From contig NZ_JAAN01000031.1 of assembly GCF_000559025.1 (NCBI RefSeq), positions 62,001-126,000 on the forward strand: 64,000 nt of DNA, read 5' to 3'. The notes under the pieces were generated by a model, which saw only the letters and a program-made list of their open reading frames with translations, searched no databases and was not told where the DNA came from. This stretch comes from Luteimonas huabeiensis HB2 (lineage in GTDB: Bacteria; Pseudomonadota; Gammaproteobacteria; Xanthomonadales; Xanthomonadaceae). This document shows, piece after piece, positions 29,226 through 38,702 of this stretch. The stretch's first letter is position 1. The number at the start of each line of letters is the position of its first letter. The position numbers were made by a program, and so were the translations under genes.

Positions 29226-30902
29226 ATGCAGCCCTGGCCGCAGTTCTACGACCCCGCCGGCAACCTCTGGATCTCCAGCGCCGTCGCCGCGATCCCGATC
29301 GCGTTCTTCTTCTTCGCCCTGGTCGTCGCCCGGCTCAAGGGCTGGCTGGCGGGCACGCTGACCGTGCTGCTCGCGCTGGCGGTCGCGCTGCTGTTCTACC
29401 GCATGCCGGCCGACCGCGCGCTGGCCTCGGCCGCCTACGGCTTCGTCTACGGCCTGTGGCCGATCGCGTGGATCATCATCGGCGCGGTGTTCCTCTACAA
29501 GGTCTCGGTCAGGACCGGCCAGTTCGACATCATCCGCGCCTCGATCCTCTCGGTGACCGAGGACCAGCGCCTGCAGATGCTGCTGGTCGGCTTCGCCTTC
29601 GGCGCCTTCCTGGAGGGTGCGGCCGGCTTCGGCGCGCCGGTGGCGATCACCGCGGCGCTGCTGGTGGGGCTGGGCTTCAAGCCGCTGTACGCGGCCGGGC
29701 TGTGCCTGATCGCCAACACCGCCCCGGTCGCGTTCGGGGCGATGGGGATCCCGATCATCGTCGCCGGGCAGGTCACCGGCCTGGACGCGTTCGAGATCGG
29801 CCAGATGGCCGGCCGCCAGTTGCCGTTCCTGACGATCATCGTGCTGTTCTGGATCATGGCGATCATGGACGGCTGGCGCGGCATCCGCGAGACCTGGCCG
29901 GCGGTGCTGGTGGGCGGCGGCTCGTTCGCGATCGTGCAGTTCCTGACCTCGAACTACATCGGCCCGGAACTGCCCGACATCACCTCGGCGATCGCCTCGC
30001 TGGTCTGCCTGACGCTGTTCCTGCGGGTGTGGCAGCCGCGGCGCATCTTCCGCTTCGAGCCGGATGCGGCGGACGCCCCGGCCGGCGGCGCGGCGCCCGT
30101 GCGGGCCCCGGCGCCGCCGGCGCGCCACTCGACCGGCGCGATCGTCAAGGCCTGGTCGCCCTTCATCGTGCTGACCGCCATGGTGTCGATCTGGAGCGTC
30201 AAGCCGTTCAAGGCGCTGTTCGCGCCGGGCGGCGCGCTGCAGGACTGGGTGCTCGCGGTCCCGGTTCCGTTCCTGCACCGGCTGGTGGAGAAGACGCCGC
30301 CGATCGTCGGCGAGGCCGCGCCCTACGATGCGGTCTACCGCTTCGACTGGTTCTCGGCCACCGGCACCGCGATCCTGATCGCCGCGCTGATCTCGATCGC
30401 GTTGCTGCGGATGCGGCCGGCGCAGGCCGTGGCCACCTTCGGCGAGACGCTGAAGGAACTGCGCACGCCGATCTACTCGATCGGCATGGTGCTGGCGTTC
30501 GCGTTCGTCGCCAACTACTCCGGCCTGTCGGCGACGCTGGCGCTGGCGATGGCGCACACCGGCGATGCGTTCACGTTCTTCTCGCCGTTCCTGGGCTGGC
30601 TCGGCGTGTTCCTGACCGGTTCCGACACCTCGGCCAACGCGCTGTTCGCCGCGCTGCAGGCCAACACCGCGCAGCAGATCGGCGTGCCGGAGGTGCTGCT
30701 GGTGGCGGCCAACACCACCGGCGGCGTGACCGGCAAGATGATCTCGCCGCAGTCGATCGCGATCGCCTGCGCGGCGGTCGGCCTGGCCGGCCGCGAATCG
30801 GACCTGTTCCGCTTCACCGTCAAGCACAGCCTGGCCTTCGCGGCGATGGTCGGCATCATCACCACGCTGCAGGCGCACGTGCTGCCCTGGATGATCCCGT
30901 GA
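29226..30902 (+). CDS. lldP: L-lactate permease
   Basis: A 558-residue lactate:proton symporter of the LctP family with about 12-14 membrane helices. Family landmarks are [54 protein letters not shown], and near the C-terminus [17 protein letters not shown] and [28 protein letters not shown] 29226 ([13 protein letters not shown]) is used; an earlier ATG in frame at 29138 lies inside operator O2 and would add a non-membrane tail. lldR overlaps its stop. Confidence 0.95.
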   Translation: MQPWPQFYDPAGNLWISSAVAAIPIAFFFFALVVARLKGWLAGTLTVLLALAVALLFYRMPADRALASAAYGFVYGLWPIAWIIIGAVFLYKVSVRTGQFDIIRASILSVTEDQRLQMLLVGFAFGAFLEGAAGFGAPVAITAALLVGLGFKPLYAAGLCLIANTAPVAFGAMGIPIIVAGQVTGLDAFEIGQMAGRQLPFLTIIVLFWIMAIMDGWRGIRETWPAVLVGGGSFAIVQFLTSNYIGPELPDITSAIASLVCLTLFLRVWQPRRIFRFEPDAADAPAGGAAPVRAPAPPARHSTGAIVKAWSPFIVLTAMVSIWSVKPFKALFAPGGALQDWVLAVPVPFLHRLVEKTPPIVGEAAPYDAVYRFDWFSATGTAILIAALISIALLRMRPAQAVATFGETLKELRTPIYSIGMVLAFAFVANYSGLSATLALAMAHTGDAFTFFSPFLGWLGVFLTGSDTSANALFAALQANTAQQIGVPEVLLVAANTTGGVTGKMISPQSIAIACAAVGLAGRESDLFRFTVKHSLAFAAMVGIITTLQAHVLPWMIP

Positions 30903-31711
30903 CCCCGCCGCCCCGCCGCACCGCGCCCGCACCGCCGCCTCGCGAGGACGCGCCGGCCGCGCGCCTGCCCGACCGCGTCGCCGAGCGGCTGCAAGCGCTG
31001 ATCCGCGACCGCGACCTGCGGCCCGGCGACCGCCTGCCGGCCGAGCGCGCGCTGGCGCTCGAGCTCGGGGTCTCGCGCGCCGCGCTGCGCGAGGCGATCG
31101 CCCGGCTGTCGAGCCTCGGCCTGCTGCGCGCGCGCCAAGGCGGCGGCACCTACGTGCTCGCCCGCGACGCGGCCGACCGGGCGGCCATCGAACCGCTGAT
31201 GCCCTACGTCTCGGTGTTCCGCAGCGACCCGGAGTACCGCTTCGACGTGCTGGAGATCCGCCACGCGCTGGAAGGCATGGCGGCCTGGCACGCGGCGCTG
31301 CGCGCGACCGGCGACGACCGCGCGCGCATCGCCGCGGCGTTCGATTCGATGATGTCCGTGCACGGCCGCAACGACCCGGCCGGCGAGGCGCGGGCCGACG
31401 CCGCGTTCCACCTGTCGATCGCCGAGGCCTCGCACAACCTGGTGCTGCTGCAGGTCATGCGCGGCCTGTTCGAGCTGCTGCAGACCAACATCTCGCAAAG
31501 CCGCGAAAAGCTCTACCTGTCGCCACGCACCTTCGAGCCGCTGTCGGTGCAGCACCGCGAGATGCGCGACGCGGTCCTCGCCGGCGACCCGGAGCGCGCG
31601 CGCGCCGCCGCGCACGCCCACCTGGAATTCGTGCACACCTCGCTGCGCGAGCTCGACGACAACGAGGCGCGCCGCGCGCGCGCCTCGCGCCTGCCCCCGT
31701 CGCACCGCTGA
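30899..31711 (+). CDS. lldR: FCD-domain GntR regulator LldR
   Basis: LldR represses the lld operon until lactate binds. The 270-residue protein has a winged helix ([54 protein letters not shown]) and a C-terminal FCD ligand domain with conserved acidic and His residues ([39 protein letters not shown]). Its GTG start (30899) overlaps the lldP stop in GTGA. The two ATTGGT palindromes before lldP are its probable targets. It has a longer Pro-rich N-terminus than E. coli LldR. Confidence 0.93.
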   Translation: MTPPPRRTAPAPPPREDAPAARLPDRVAERLQALIRDRDLRPGDRLPAERALALELGVSRAALREAIARLSSLGLLRARQGGGTYVLARDAADRAAIEPLMPYVSVFRSDPEYRFDVLEIRHALEGMAAWHAALRATGDDRARIAAAFDSMMSVHGRNDPAGEARADAAFHLSIAEASHNLVLLQVMRGLFELLQTNISQSREKLYLSPRTFEPLSVQHREMRDAVLAGDPERARAAAHAHLEFVHTSLRELDDNEARRARASRLPPSHR

Positions 31712-31725
31712 AGACTCCCGCGACC

Positions 31726-32886
31726 ATGATCATCTCCGCCTCCACCGACTACCGCGCCGCCGCGCAGTCCCGGCTGCCGCCGTTCCTGTTCCACTACATC
31801 GACGGCGGCGCCTACGCCGAGCGCACCCTGCGCCGCAACGTCGCCGACCTCGAGGACGTCGCGCTGCGCCAGCGCATCCTCCGCGACGTCGCCGAGCTGG
31901 ACCTGTCGACCGAACTGTTCGGCGAGCGGCTGGCGTTCCCGGCGGCGCTGGCGCCGGTCGGCCTGACCGGCATGTACGCGCGCCGCGGCGAGGTCCAGGC
32001 CGCGCGCGCCGCAGCCGCCAGCGGCATCCCGTTCACGCTGTCCACGGTGTCGGTGTGCCCGATCGAGGAGGTGGCGCCGGCGATCGAACGGCCGATGTGG
32101 TTCCAGCTCTACGTGCTGCGGGACCGCGGCTTCATGCGCAACGCGCTGGAGCGCGCGCAGGCGGCCGGCTGCTCGACCCTGGTGTTCACCGTCGACATGC
32201 CCACCCCCGGCGCGCGCTACCGCGACGCGCACTCGGGCATGAGCGGACCGAACGCGCCGCTGCGGCGCATGCTGCAGGCCGCCGCCCACCCGCGCTGGGC
32301 CTGGGACGTCGGCCTGCTCGGCCGCCCGCACGACCTGGGCAACATCTCGCGCTACCGCGGCCACCCCACCGGGCTGGCCGACTACATCGGCTGGCTGGCG
32401 GCGAACTTCGATCCGTCGATCTCGTGGAAGGACCTGGAATGGATCCGCGAGTTCTGGACCGGTCCGATGGTCATCAAGGGCATCCTCGACCCCGAGGACG
32501 CGCGCGACGCGGTGCGCTTCGGCGCCGACGGCATCGTGGTCTCCAACCACGGCGGGCGCCAGCTCGACGGCGTGCTGTCGACCGCGCGCGCGCTGCCGGC
32601 GATCGCCGACGCGGTCGGCGGCGAGCTGAAGATCCTGGCCGACTCGGGCGTGCGCAACGGCCTGGACATCGTGCGCATGCTGGCGCTCGGCGCCGACGCG
32701 GTGCTGCTCGGCCGCGTCTTCGTCTACGCGCTGGCGGCCGCCGGCGGCGCGGGCGTGGAGCACCTGCTCGACCTGCTGCAGCGCGAGATGCGCGTGGCGA
32801 TGACCCTGACCGGCGCCCGCACCGTCGCCGACATCGGCCGCGACACCCTCGCCGCGGCCGAGCGCGACCGCGCCGTCTCGCCATGA
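31726..32886 (+). CDS. lldD: L-lactate dehydrogenase (FMN, quinone-linked)
   Basis: LldD oxidises L-lactate to pyruvate and passes electrons to the respiratory quinone pool at the inner membrane. The 386-residue TIM-barrel enzyme has the N-terminal [28 protein letters not shown]-binding [13 protein letters not shown], the active-site [10 protein letters not shown] with the catalytic His, and the phosphate-binding [28 protein letters not shown]. Length matches E. coli LldD (396). It starts 14 bp after lldR and its TGA overlaps the dld ATG. Confidence 0.96.
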   Translation: MIISASTDYRAAAQSRLPPFLFHYIDGGAYAERTLRRNVADLEDVALRQRILRDVAELDLSTELFGERLAFPAALAPVGLTGMYARRGEVQAARAAAASGIPFTLSTVSVCPIEEVAPAIERPMWFQLYVLRDRGFMRNALERAQAAGCSTLVFTVDMPTPGARYRDAHSGMSGPNAPLRRMLQAAAHPRWAWDVGLLGRPHDLGNISRYRGHPTGLADYIGWLAANFDPSISWKDLEWIREFWTGPMVIKGILDPEDARDAVRFGADGIVVSNHGGRQLDGVLSTARALPAIADAVGGELKILADSGVRNGLDIVRMLALGADAVLLGRVFVYALAAAGGAGVEHLLDLLQREMRVAMTLTGARTVADIGRDTLAAAERDRAVSP

Positions 32887-34604
32887 GCCGGCCGGCGACC
32901 GGCGCCGCCGTCCCCGCCGCACGGTTGCTGGCGCGCCTGCGCGAGATCGCCGGCGCGCGCCACGTGCTGACCGGCGACAAGGCCACGCGCGGCTACCGCA
33001 AGGGCTACCGCTTCGGCGAAGGCCCGGTGCTCGCGGTGGTCAGGCCGGGCAGCCTGGTCGAGATGTGGCGGGCGCTGCAGGCGATCGTCGATGCGGGCCG
33101 CATCGTCATCATGCAGGCCGCCAACACCGGGCTGACCGGCGGCTCCACGCCCGACGGCGACGGCTACGACCGCGAGATCGTGCTGGTCAGCACCCGCCGC
33201 CTGGACGGCGTGCAGCCGATCCGCGACGGCCGCCAGGTGGTCTGCCTGCCCGGCGCCACCCTCGACCGGCTGGAGAAGACGCTGGCGCCGCTGGGCCGCG
33301 AGCCGCACTCGGTGATCGGCTCCTCGTGCATCGGCGCCTCGGTGCTCGGCGGAATCTGCAACAACTCCGGCGGCGCGCTGGTACGGCGCGGCCCGGCCTA
33401 CACCGAGCTGGCGCTGTTCGCACGGCTCGGCGAGGACGGCGCACTGCGCCTGGTCAACCACCTGGGCATCGAGCTGGGCGACGACCCGGAGACGATCCTG
33501 TCGCGCCTGCAGGCCGCCGACTACTCGGCGGCCGACATCCGCGACGATCCGGCGCGCGCCGCCTCCGACCCGCGCTACGCGCGCGACGTGCGCGAAGTCG
33601 ATGCGCCGACACCGGCGCGCTACAACGCCGACCCGTCGCGGCTGTACGAGGCCTCCGGCTCGGCCGGCCGGCTGGCGGTGTTCGCGGTGCGCCTGGACAC
33701 CTTCGCGCGCGAGAGCGCGACGGTGTTCTACGTCGGCAGCAACGACCCCGACGACCTGACCGCGATCCGCCGCCACCTGCTGACCGCGCTGGACGAACTG
33801 CCGATCGCCGGCGAGTACATCCACCGCGACGCCTACGACATCGGCGAGCGCTACGGCAAGGACGTGTTCCTGCTGATCGACCGCTTCGGCACCGACAAGG
33901 TGCCGGCCGCGTTCGCCCTCAAGAGCCGCATCGACGGCTGGTGCGAGCGCATCGGCCTGCGCGGGGCGACCGACCACGCGCTGCAGGCGCTGACCGCGCT
34001 GCTGCCCCGCCACCTGCCGCGGCGCATGCGCGAGTTCCGCGCGCGCTACGAACACCACCTGCTGCTCAAGGTCGGCTCAGGCACCGCGGCGGCCACGGAG
34101 GCGTTCCTGGCGCAACGCTTCGCCGGCAGCGCGAACGGCGGCTGGTTCCGCTGCGACGCCGAGGAAGCGCGCAAGGCCTTCCTGCACCGCTTCGCGGTGG
34201 CCAGCGCGGCGATCCGCTACCGCGACACCCACCGGCGCAGCGTCGCCGACATCGTCGCGCTGGACATCGCCCTGCGCCGCAACGACCGCGACTGGGTCGA
34301 GACGCTGCCGCCGGAGATCGACGACGCGCTGGTCGCCCGGCTCTACTACGGGCACTTCCTCTGCCACGTGTTCCACCAGGACTACATCGTCCGCAAGGGC
34401 CACGACCCGCTGGCGATCGAGCATGCGATGTGGGCGCGCCTGGACGCGCGCGGCGCCGAATACCCGGCCGAGCACAACGTCGGCCACCTGTACCGCGCCA
34501 AGCCCGCGCTGGCGGCGTTCTACCGCGCGCTCGACCCGCGCAACGCCTTCAACCCCGGCATCGGCCGGACGCCGAAGGGCGTGGACTGGACGGACGGCCG
34601 ATAG
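32883..34604 (+). CDS. dld: quinone-dependent D-lactate dehydrogenase
   Basis: Dld is a peripheral membrane FAD enzyme that oxidises D-lactate to pyruvate. The 573-residue protein has the FAD_binding_4 segment [27 protein letters not shown] and [28 protein letters not shown], then the membrane-binding C-terminal domain ([13 protein letters not shown] end). Length matches E. coli Dld (571). The ATG overlaps the lldD stop (ATGA), so uptake and oxidation of both lactate enantiomers are under one LldR-controlled promoter; in E. coli dld is separate. Confidence 0.95.
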   Translation: MSRPATGAAVPAARLLARLREIAGARHVLTGDKATRGYRKGYRFGEGPVLAVVRPGSLVEMWRALQAIVDAGRIVIMQAANTGLTGGSTPDGDGYDREIVLVSTRRLDGVQPIRDGRQVVCLPGATLDRLEKTLAPLGREPHSVIGSSCIGASVLGGICNNSGGALVRRGPAYTELALFARLGEDGALRLVNHLGIELGDDPETILSRLQAADYSAADIRDDPARAASDPRYARDVREVDAPTPARYNADPSRLYEASGSAGRLAVFAVRLDTFARESATVFYVGSNDPDDLTAIRRHLLTALDELPIAGEYIHRDAYDIGERYGKDVFLLIDRFGTDKVPAAFALKSRIDGWCERIGLRGATDHALQALTALLPRHLPRRMREFRARYEHHLLLKVGSGTAAATEAFLAQRFAGSANGGWFRCDAEEARKAFLHRFAVASAAIRYRDTHRRSVADIVALDIALRRNDRDWVETLPPEIDDALVARLYYGHFLCHVFHQDYIVRKGHDPLAIEHAMWARLDARGAEYPAEHNVGHLYRAKPALAAFYRALDPRNAFNPGIGRTPKGVDWTDGR

Positions 34605-34627
34605 GGCGCCGCGCCGAAGCTGTCCTT

Positions 34628-34910
34628 CCTTCCGCAGGCGGGCGCATGTCGCGCCCTCTCCCGCGAGCCGGCGCATGTCGCTCCTTCTCCCGCGAGCGGG
34701 CGCATGCCGTCCCTTCTCCCGCAAGCGGGAGAAGGTGGCGCGCAGCGCCGGATGAGGGCACGTTCGCACGCCTGCGGTGTGCCCCCATCCGCCTTCGGCA
34801 CCTTCCCCCGCTTTGCGGGGGAAGGGAAAAACGGGATGCCCCCCCCCCCCGCTTTGCGGGGGAAGGGAAAAACAGGGTGCCCCCGCATGCGGGGAGGGGA
34901 AAACCTGCGA
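34628..34910. repeat. palindromic repeat cluster (29-bp units plus larger elements, 12-C run)
   Basis: 29-bp units with TCTCCCGC cores start at 34657, 34686 and 34715, with a degenerate one near 34628. They are followed by a larger inverted element (34741-34830, containing GGATGAGGGCACG and TGCCCCCATCCGCC) and two copies of CCCGCTTTGCGGGGGAAGGGAAAAAC. A run of 12 C occurs at 34839-34850. The cluster fills the gap between dld and the convergent thioinosine phosphorylase gene. Confidence 0.85.
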
Positions 34911-34927
34911 CCCGAGGCCGTAACAGC

Positions 34928-35686
34928 CTAGGCCACCAGCCGGCGCAGCAGCGGCGCGATGCCGGACGAGGCCGCGGCGACGTTGTCGAGCACGTCCTGG
35001 AAGGTGATCGCCTCGTCGGCCACCGGGCCGGCGCCCGCCGCCCAGTTGGCGACGATCGCCAGGCAGGCGTAGTCGAGGCCCAGCTCGCGCGCCAGCCCCG
35101 CTTCCGGCATGCCGGTCATGCCGACGAGGTCGCAGCCGTCGCGGCGCAGGCGGGCGATCTCGGCACGGGTCTCCAGCCGCGGTCCCTGGGTGGCGCCGTA
35201 GCAACCGCCGTCGACCACCGCCACGCCCGCCGCCGCCGCCGCGGCGAGCAGCGCCCGGCGCAGCGATGGCGTGTAGGGGTCGCCGAAGTCGACGTGCAGC
35301 ACCTCGCTGCCCGGTTCCTCGCAGAAGGTGGCGATGCGGCCCCAGGTGTAGTCGATCAGTTGGTCCGGGCAGGCGAGCACGCGCGGGCCGAAGCGCTCGC
35401 CGATGCCGCCGACGGTGTTGAGCGCCACCACCCGCCGCGCGCCCAGCGCGTGCAGCGCGGCGAGGTTGGCGCGGTAGTTCACCCGATGCGGCGGCACCGA
35501 ATGGCCCTCGCCGTGGCGGGCGAGGAAGGCCACGCGGCGGCCGTCGAGCCTGCCCACGCGCACCGGCCCGGACGGCGCGCCGTAGGGCGTGTCGGGCTGC
35601 AGGGTCTCCACGTCCTCCAGCTCGGCGATGCGGTAGAGGCCGGTGCCGCCGATGACCGCCAGGTCGATCCCGTTCATCGCGCTCAT
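34928..35686 (-). CDS. S-methyl-5'-thioinosine phosphorylase (PNP/MTAP family)
   Basis: A 252-residue trimeric-type purine phosphorylase. Motifs are the phosphate-binding GGTGLYRI near the N-terminus, RHGEGHSVPPHRVNYRANL, and the base-binding YGATQGPRLETRAEIARLRRDGCDLVGMTGMPEAGLARELGLDYACLAIVANWAAG. The late Asn (VANWAAG) in place of the Asp of adenine-preferring MTAP fits a 6-oxopurine substrate, so methylthioinosine is the likely substrate, as in Pseudomonas. It overlaps the hpt stop in ATGA (start 35686), which links two purine-salvage steps. Confidence 0.85.
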   Translation of the reverse strand: MSAMNGIDLAVIGGTGLYRIAELEDVETLQPDTPYGAPSGPVRVGRLDGRRVAFLARHGEGHSVPPHRVNYRANLAALHALGARRVVALNTVGGIGERFGPRVLACPDQLIDYTWGRIATFCEEPGSEVLHVDFGDPYTPSLRRALLAAAAAAGVAVVDGGCYGATQGPRLETRAEIARLRRDGCDLVGMTGMPEAGLARELGLDYACLAIVANWAAGAGPVADEAITFQDVLDNVAAASSGIAPLLRRLVA

Positions 35687-36240
35687 CCGGCCAACGCGTA
35701 GATCGCGGGCAGGTTGCGTCCCTGCTCGTGGTAGTCCATGCCGTAGCCGAACACGTAGCGATCCGGCACCTCGACGCCGACGTAGTCGGCGCAGACGCCG
35801 TCCACGCAACGGTCGTGGCGCTTGACCGCGAGCACGGCCACGCGCACCTCGGCCGCGTTCTGGTCCTCGCACCAGCGGCTCACCGCCTGCAGGGTGTGGC
35901 CCTCGTCGAGGATGTCGTCGACCAGCAGCACGCGGCGATCGCGCATCGGCGTGGCCGGCCGGTGCAGCCAGGCCAGGCCGGAGCCGGCGGTCTGGCCGCG
36001 GTAGCGGGTGGCATGCAGGTAATCGAACTGGAGGTCGAGCCCGCGCTCGCCGAGCGCGAACGCGAGCTGGGCGGCGAACGGCAGGCCGCCGTGCATCACG
36101 GTCACGAACAGCGGCGGCGGCTCGTCGTCGCGATAGTCGGCGCGGATGGCGTCGGCCATGCGCGCGATGGCGGCATCCAGCGCGGCGCGGTCGTGCAGCA
36201 GTTCGGCATCGCGCAGCGCGTCGGCGAGTCTGGGGGTCAT
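35683..36240 (-). CDS. hpt: hypoxanthine-guanine phosphoribosyltransferase
   Basis: A 185-residue purine salvage enzyme converting hypoxanthine or guanine plus PRPP to IMP or GMP. The PRPP-binding loop is RVLLVDDILDEGHTLQAVSRW, the N-terminal half has FVTVMHGGLPFAAQL, and the C-terminal part has DYVGVEVPDRYVFGYGMDYHEQGRNLPAIYAL, where the base-contacting VPDRYVFGYGMD matches Hpt. It overlaps both neighbours by 4 bases (nagZ before, thioinosine phosphorylase after), so all three are one transcript: thioinosine phosphorylase supplies hypoxanthine to Hpt. Confidence 0.95.
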   Translation of the reverse strand: MTPRLADALRDAELLHDRAALDAAIARMADAIRADYRDDEPPPLFVTVMHGGLPFAAQLAFALGERGLDLQFDYLHATRYRGQTAGSGLAWLHRPATPMRDRRVLLVDDILDEGHTLQAVSRWCEDQNAAEVRVAVLAVKRHDRCVDGVCADYVGVEVPDRYVFGYGMDYHEQGRNLPAIYALAG

Positions 36241-37238
36241 GCGATGAAGCCTCCTGGCAGGTCGGCGCGCGCGGCGCCGTAGCGGGCATCGGCGAGCAGG
36301 CCGTCCCAGCCCCGCGCGCCGCGGCCGATCAGGCCGGTCAGGGCCATGGTGTTGAGGCGCCGGCCTTCCACCGCGGCCAGCGATTCGGCGACCAGCTCCG
36401 GGTGGCAGACCAGCACCACGTCGCAGCCGGCATCCAGGTGCGCGTCGATGCGCTGGCGCACGCCGCCGGCCGAATGCGCCGCGGCCATGCCGATGTCGTC
36501 GGAGAACACCACGCCGCGGAAGCCCAGCTCGCCGCGCAGGATGTCGCCGATCCAGCGCGGCGAGTAGCCGGCCGGCTCCGGCGCCACCTGCGGATAGGTC
36601 ACGTGGGCGAGCATCACCGCATCGGCGCCGGCGGCGATGCCGGCCGCGAACGGCACCAGGTCCTCGGCGCGGATCGCTTCCAGCGGGCGGTCGTCGACGG
36701 CGGCGTCGAAGTGCGTGTCCTCGCGCACCGAGCCGTGGCCCGGGAAGTGCTTCAGGGTGGCGGCCATGCCGGCCTCGTGCATGCCCTGCACGTAGGCGCG
36801 GGCGAACGCGGCGACCACTTCGGGCGCGGCGTCGAAGGCGCGGTCGCCGATGGCGAGGTTGCCGCGGGCCAGGTCGACCACCGGCGCGAAGCTGAGGTCC
36901 ACGCCGCTGGCGCGCACCTCGCTGGCCATCAGCCAGGCGTGCTCGCGGGCCGCGGCCAGCGCGGCCTGCGGGTCCTCGCGATAGCGGCGGCCGAAGGCTT
37001 CCAGCGGCGGCAGGTCGCTGTAGCCTTCGCGGAAGCGCTGCACGCGCCCGCCTTCCTGGTCCACGCAGACCAGTTGCGGGCGCGGCGCGGCCTCGCGGAT
37101 CGCCGCCGAGAGCTCGGCCACCTGGTCGCGCGAGGCGAAGTTGCGCTTGAACAGGATCACCCCGGCGCAGGCGTCGTGCTGCAGCCAGTCGCGCTCCTGT
37201 GCGGCGAGTTCGGTGCCGGCGATGCCGATCACGAGCAT
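36237..37238 (-). CDS. nagZ: beta-N-acetylglucosaminidase NagZ
   Basis: NagZ is a cytoplasmic GH3 enzyme that removes GlcNAc from anhydro-muropeptides in cell-wall recycling; its products induce AmpC-type beta-lactamases in some bacteria. The 333-residue protein has CVDQEGGRVQRFREGYSDLPP, AATLKHFPGHGSVREDTHFDAAVD (the HFPGHG catalytic loop) and VVFSDDIGMAAAHSAGGVRQR, where the nucleophile is the Asp of SDDIGM. Start ATG 37238 is preceded by GGAG. It overlaps hpt by 4 bases. Confidence 0.95.
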   Translation of the reverse strand: MLVIGIAGTELAAQERDWLQHDACAGVILFKRNFASRDQVAELSAAIREAAPRPQLVCVDQEGGRVQRFREGYSDLPPLEAFGRRYREDPQAALAAAREHAWLMASEVRASGVDLSFAPVVDLARGNLAIGDRAFDAAPEVVAAFARAYVQGMHEAGMAATLKHFPGHGSVREDTHFDAAVDDRPLEAIRAEDLVPFAAGIAAGADAVMLAHVTYPQVAPEPAGYSPRWIGDILRGELGFRGVVFSDDIGMAAAHSAGGVRQRIDAHLDAGCDVVLVCHPELVAESLAAVEGRRLNTMALTGLIGRGARGWDGLLADARYGAARADLPGGFIA

Positions 37239-37301
37239 GGAGATCTCCGCGGGCGGCGAGCGGGCCGCCCCGATGCGCATTGTCGCAGATGCCCGGCGCG
37301 C

Positions 37302-38021
37302 TCAGCGCGGCGCGGGATCGGGCACCGCGCAGCCGTCCGGGCCGCAGGCGCCGGCATCGTCCGCGCCCGGCGCCGCGCCGCCGTCTTGCGCCTCGGCCTG
37401 GGCGCGGCGCAACACCTCGGCGAACACCTCGGGCGGCTGCGCGCCCTGCACCGCGTAGCGGCCGTCGATCACGAAGGTCGGCACCGCCTGCACGCCGATC
37501 GACTGCGCCTGCGCCAGTTCCGCGTGCAGCGCGTCCAGCCCTTCGCTCGATCGCAGCAGCGCGCGCACCCGCGCCTCGCCCAGGCCGCCCGCGGCCGCGG
37601 CGGCGACCAGCACTTCCGGATCGGCCAGGTTGCGCCCTTCGGCGAAGTGGGCGTGGAACAGCGCCTCGGCCACCGCATCCGCGTCGCCCTCGCGCGCGGC
37701 CAGCGCCAGCACGCGGTGCGCGGGCACGGTGGTCACCCGCACCTGCCCGCGGTCGAAGTCGAACGGCAGCCCCTCGCCGCGGGCGGTCTGCTGGGTCTGC
37801 CGCAGCAACTGCGCGGCGCGCTCGGCGCCGCCGAACTTGCCGGCATAGGCCTCGCGCAGCGGCACCGGCGTCTCGTCGGCCTGCGGATCGAGCAGATAGG
37901 GATGCCAGTGGATCTCCAGCGCGGGCGCCTGCGCGCCGAGCGACTCGACCGCGCGCTCGAAGCGGCGCTTGCCGATCCAGCACCAGGGGCAGACCACGTC
38001 GGACCAGATATCGATTCTCAT
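37302..38021 (-). CDS. FrnE-like DsbA family oxidoreductase
   Basis: A 239-residue thioredoxin-fold protein with the redox motif CPWC at residues about 11-14 (SDVVCPWCWIGKRRFE). It has the helical insertion of the FrnE/DsbA branch and the late cis-Pro segment VQAVPTFVIDGRYAVQGAQPPE. There is no signal peptide, so it acts in the cytoplasm, as for FrnE in Deinococcus. A C-terminal tail has two further cysteines (GACGPDGCAVPD). The start overlaps the CYTH gene stop in ATGA, indicating coupling. Confidence 0.88.
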   Translation of the reverse strand: MRIDIWSDVVCPWCWIGKRRFERAVESLGAQAPALEIHWHPYLLDPQADETPVPLREAYAGKFGGAERAAQLLRQTQQTARGEGLPFDFDRGQVRVTTVPAHRVLALAAREGDADAVAEALFHAHFAEGRNLADPEVLVAAAAAGGLGEARVRALLRSSEGLDALHAELAQAQSIGVQAVPTFVIDGRYAVQGAQPPEVFAEVLRRAQAEAQDGGAAPGADDAGACGPDGCAVPDPAPR

Positions 38022-38548
38022 CCCATCGCCTGTTCGCCGGCGGGGCCGGCGCGTTCGTCGTCGCGCCAATGCGCGTAGGGTCTCGCGGCGAGCGCGAGGT
38101 TGTAGTAGCGCGGCAGCTCGGTGACCTCCGCGCCCAGCCACTCCGGCCGCTCGAAGGCCTCGTCCACCGCGCCCAGCTCGATCTCGGCGACCACCAGGCC
38201 GGCGTTGTCGCCCAGGAACTCGTCGATCTCCCACAGGTGCGCGCCGTGGCGGACCAGGTGGCGGCGCTTCTCGATCCGCCCGCACACGCACAGCGCGAAC
38301 AGCGCGCGCGCGTCCTGCGCCGGGATCGCGTACTCGAACTCCTGCCGGCATGCGCCCAGCTCGCGCGACTTGATGTTGAGCCACGCCCCGTCGCCCTGCA
38401 CGCGCACCCGCACCGAGGCGCGCTGATCGCCGCGCGCCATCGCGGCCTGGTCGTTGAGGTAGCCCTGCGCCATCGGCAGCACCGCGTGCGCGGCCGCACG
38501 CCATGCGTCCGAAGTCACCAGGAACTTGCGTTCGATCTCGAGATGCAT
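38018..38548 (-). CDS. CYTH domain protein (probable inorganic triphosphatase)
   Basis: A 176-residue CYTH-fold protein. The defining ExExK motif is at the N-terminus (HLEIERKFLV), followed by alternating basic/acidic strands typical of the triphosphate tunnel (RASVRVRVQGDGAWLNIKS, FEYAIPAQDARAL, HLWEIDEFLGDNAGLVVAEIELG). Length matches single-domain bacterial inorganic triphosphatases. A catalytic role is inferred from the conserved residues. It is the first gene of the block through to the thioinosine phosphorylase, and a repeat element lies just upstream. Confidence 0.88.
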   Translation of the reverse strand: MHLEIERKFLVTSDAWRAAAHAVLPMAQGYLNDQAAMARGDQRASVRVRVQGDGAWLNIKSRELGACRQEFEYAIPAQDARALFALCVCGRIEKRRHLVRHGAHLWEIDEFLGDNAGLVVAEIELGAVDEAFERPEWLGAEVTELPRYYNLALAARPYAHWRDDERAGPAGEQAMG

Positions 38549-38564
38549 GGGTCGGGGGCCGGGG

Positions 38565-38702
38565 TTCAGAGGCCAGGGGCCAGGGAAAAGCGGAAGCGCC
38601 GCGCTCGGGAGCGGATTCTAAATCTGCGAGACGATTCTCTTATCCGATGTCGGGCTCCAGGTCCTTCCCTGGCCCCTGGCCCCTGGCCGCTGGCCCCCGG
38701 CC
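38565..38702. repeat. inverted-ended repeat (GGCCAGGGGCC type) overlapping the rlmD 3' end
   Basis: The left end has CAGGGGCCAGGGAAAAGCGG followed by AAGCGCCGCGC. The right end (38660-38702) has CCTTCCCTGGCCCCTGGCCC, the reverse complement of the left motif. A related copy at 40072-40170 has the same GGAAGCGCCGCGC body and inverted ends. It spans the gap between rlmD and the CYTH gene and reaches into the last codons of rlmD. Confidence 0.75.
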
